From: a candidate division TM6 bacterium GW2011_GWF2_32_72
GTDB lineage: Bacteria; Babelota; Babeliae; Babelales; CAIQNR01
Assembly: GCA_945882015.1 (NCBI GenBank)
Contig: CAMCVM010000002.1
Coordinates: 1-51,115 of the forward strand
DNA length: 51,115 nucleotides
Reading direction: 5' to 3'
The position numbers were made by a program, and so were the translations under genes. The notes beneath the pieces are model-generated. The model worked only from the letters and a program-made list of their open reading frames with translations. It was not told the origin of the DNA and did no database searches. This document shows, piece after piece, positions 50,801-51,115 of the stretch; the stretch's first letter is position 1, and each line of letters starts with the position of its first letter.

Positions 50801-51115
50801 AATACAAGTGGAAACCCACTTAAGCTTTCTGACATGAACCCTCCACTCTTTTTTTATGATCAAGAAACACTTGAAACATTGAATCTCCTGACCTTTCTTG
50901 CAAAAGAAGTTGAAGGCACTTTGCATGCTCCTTATCCAACTTTTGCGGTTGAGGCTGCACTTTCAACGAGCCCTTTTTCTGAAGACCCAAAGCAAAATAA
51001 TCAAATTATAGCAGGCGACACAATTATCACAGTGCCAAGCCTGTTGGTTACTTTTCAAGGAACTGCTTTTTCACCTAAATTCTTTTTTAAAGATGAGTTT
51101 GGTAACAGTTTTGCA
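47834..51115 (+). CDS. Very large exported protein (>1090 aa, 3' end beyond window), Pro/Ala-rich N-terminus
   Basis: Open frame from ATG 47834 (MSFLLMRSCLIITMCLVFTHLESAALSFPGAPSAPSAPLGFPGAPTAPSAPSSSTQ...) to the window edge; absent from the ORF track because no stop is present. Confidence 0.8.
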   Translation, partial: MSFLLMRSCLIITMCLVFTHLESAALSFPGAPSAPSAPLGFPGAPTAPSAPSSSTQTPQPSTSVTNQPAKPIKPPLPLQAEATQQVLAAGSSAQQASVMFKKHTDATTSTQALIGNPTTAGAQQVTFRTKTTPPPAFTLMAQQSQTSFTALQQNPVTFKPNGGICSDGQINTLYTTFINSIENTPGFLPIFRKLHIVALHQIYEYLMGIYSALNMTHIDDLGTYVALESLYGLNKKTVIINSLINLIEGQLNQALTALFPAMPQSMASHVGMMCVQSDQATRTDLLVIDIERVVYQTFQTPGVFPNQWTSVLDGLNNPDYAQFLAGLNQSTINAIKQKITSFLNNSMDLGGTSNYIKGARDNYKLAPQANYWGSSIPSGLAWQKKVNDIAATSSDTSLLPEYISLFQQMNTDEQTTLVDALDILIAHFSSNQALQDCASLIPLFSGSATSQTLTSGQFTLLLDMVRNLAFAGPVNDEITIIKRIYPQLVSGSSQPLTPDEKTTVNGLVAYVSLRIEQDTAQSINNTVALIQQLLANRPLQADEQKLLQKFSGFTALQKGTMQIIASALQQDPTAFNALTQNDLTVISNAFNTLSVSSSDFPDASIRSLFGTIRDAFKNGPVNLDLFSVAQKNAFNQALTYFANYDPGTYTFDQAEQDMYLVFPEKNPDGTYLFDTVTGSLEALENSNTESFANKTNKELLMLLGGFQGSGRVVEARMRQHVKDCSEFSAIFDTQPDLKAELYLNVSFEAYANLIGIYETLNPATPAATSFSFADLSIIKRQALGDIINLLITTDTPGQTITNSAQANSVPLTTKYLEQIQAAYLQNQIVQDMSHLVTHENYQMVKALFTTLQTFNFKLSMLTSEQKQFLVTALQQYQTELTKVGSAAVTKVPSSQTATKGINTPTHPLSDEDEINISGVAPMLHAFVHLTDMQNNFKKVLGNYLNFFASYTATLYDEQTQPNTTATSESSFTKFTQYAQDLAKKIQSATNTSGNPLKLSDMNPPLFFYDQETLETLNLLTFLAKEVEGTLHAPYPTFAVEAALSTSPFSEDPKQNNQIIAGDTIITVPSLLVTFQGTAFSPKFFFKDEFGNSFA

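Overview
AT-rich bacterial window of about 40 CDSs. The gene set suggests an intracellular, Gram-negative-type symbiont or parasite. A Candidatus Dependentiae (TM6)-like origin is my inference, not demonstrated. Recognisable housekeeping or envelope genes: trmH, an MCE/MlaD-like protein with a predicted C-terminal beta-barrel, a gspF-G-H-I-J-K pseudopilin cluster, comM/yifB, initiator tRNA-fMet, murJ, a lolD-like ABC ATPase, lon, a PfkB kinase, a glutathione peroxidase lipoprotein, atpD-atpC-herA, a glutamine synthetase and an M23 peptidase. Roughly half of all genes encode proteins with N-terminal signal peptides. Several of these exported proteins carry domains normally cytosolic or eukaryotic: two C2H2 zinc-finger proteins, an ankyrin protein, a tandem-duplicated GT-B glycosyltransferase and a glutamine synthetase. 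A SET-domain protein without a signal peptide is also present. Findings missing from the ORF track: (i) the 3' end of an IS1595-type element at the left edge, whose boundary abuts a repeat unit of a decapitated gene; (ii) a 1-nt frameshift cutting off a third zinc finger at 4914; (iii) a compact promoter-plus-terminator unit at 46362-46499 that looks like a small RNA; (iv) a large secreted CDS running off the right edge (47834->51115).
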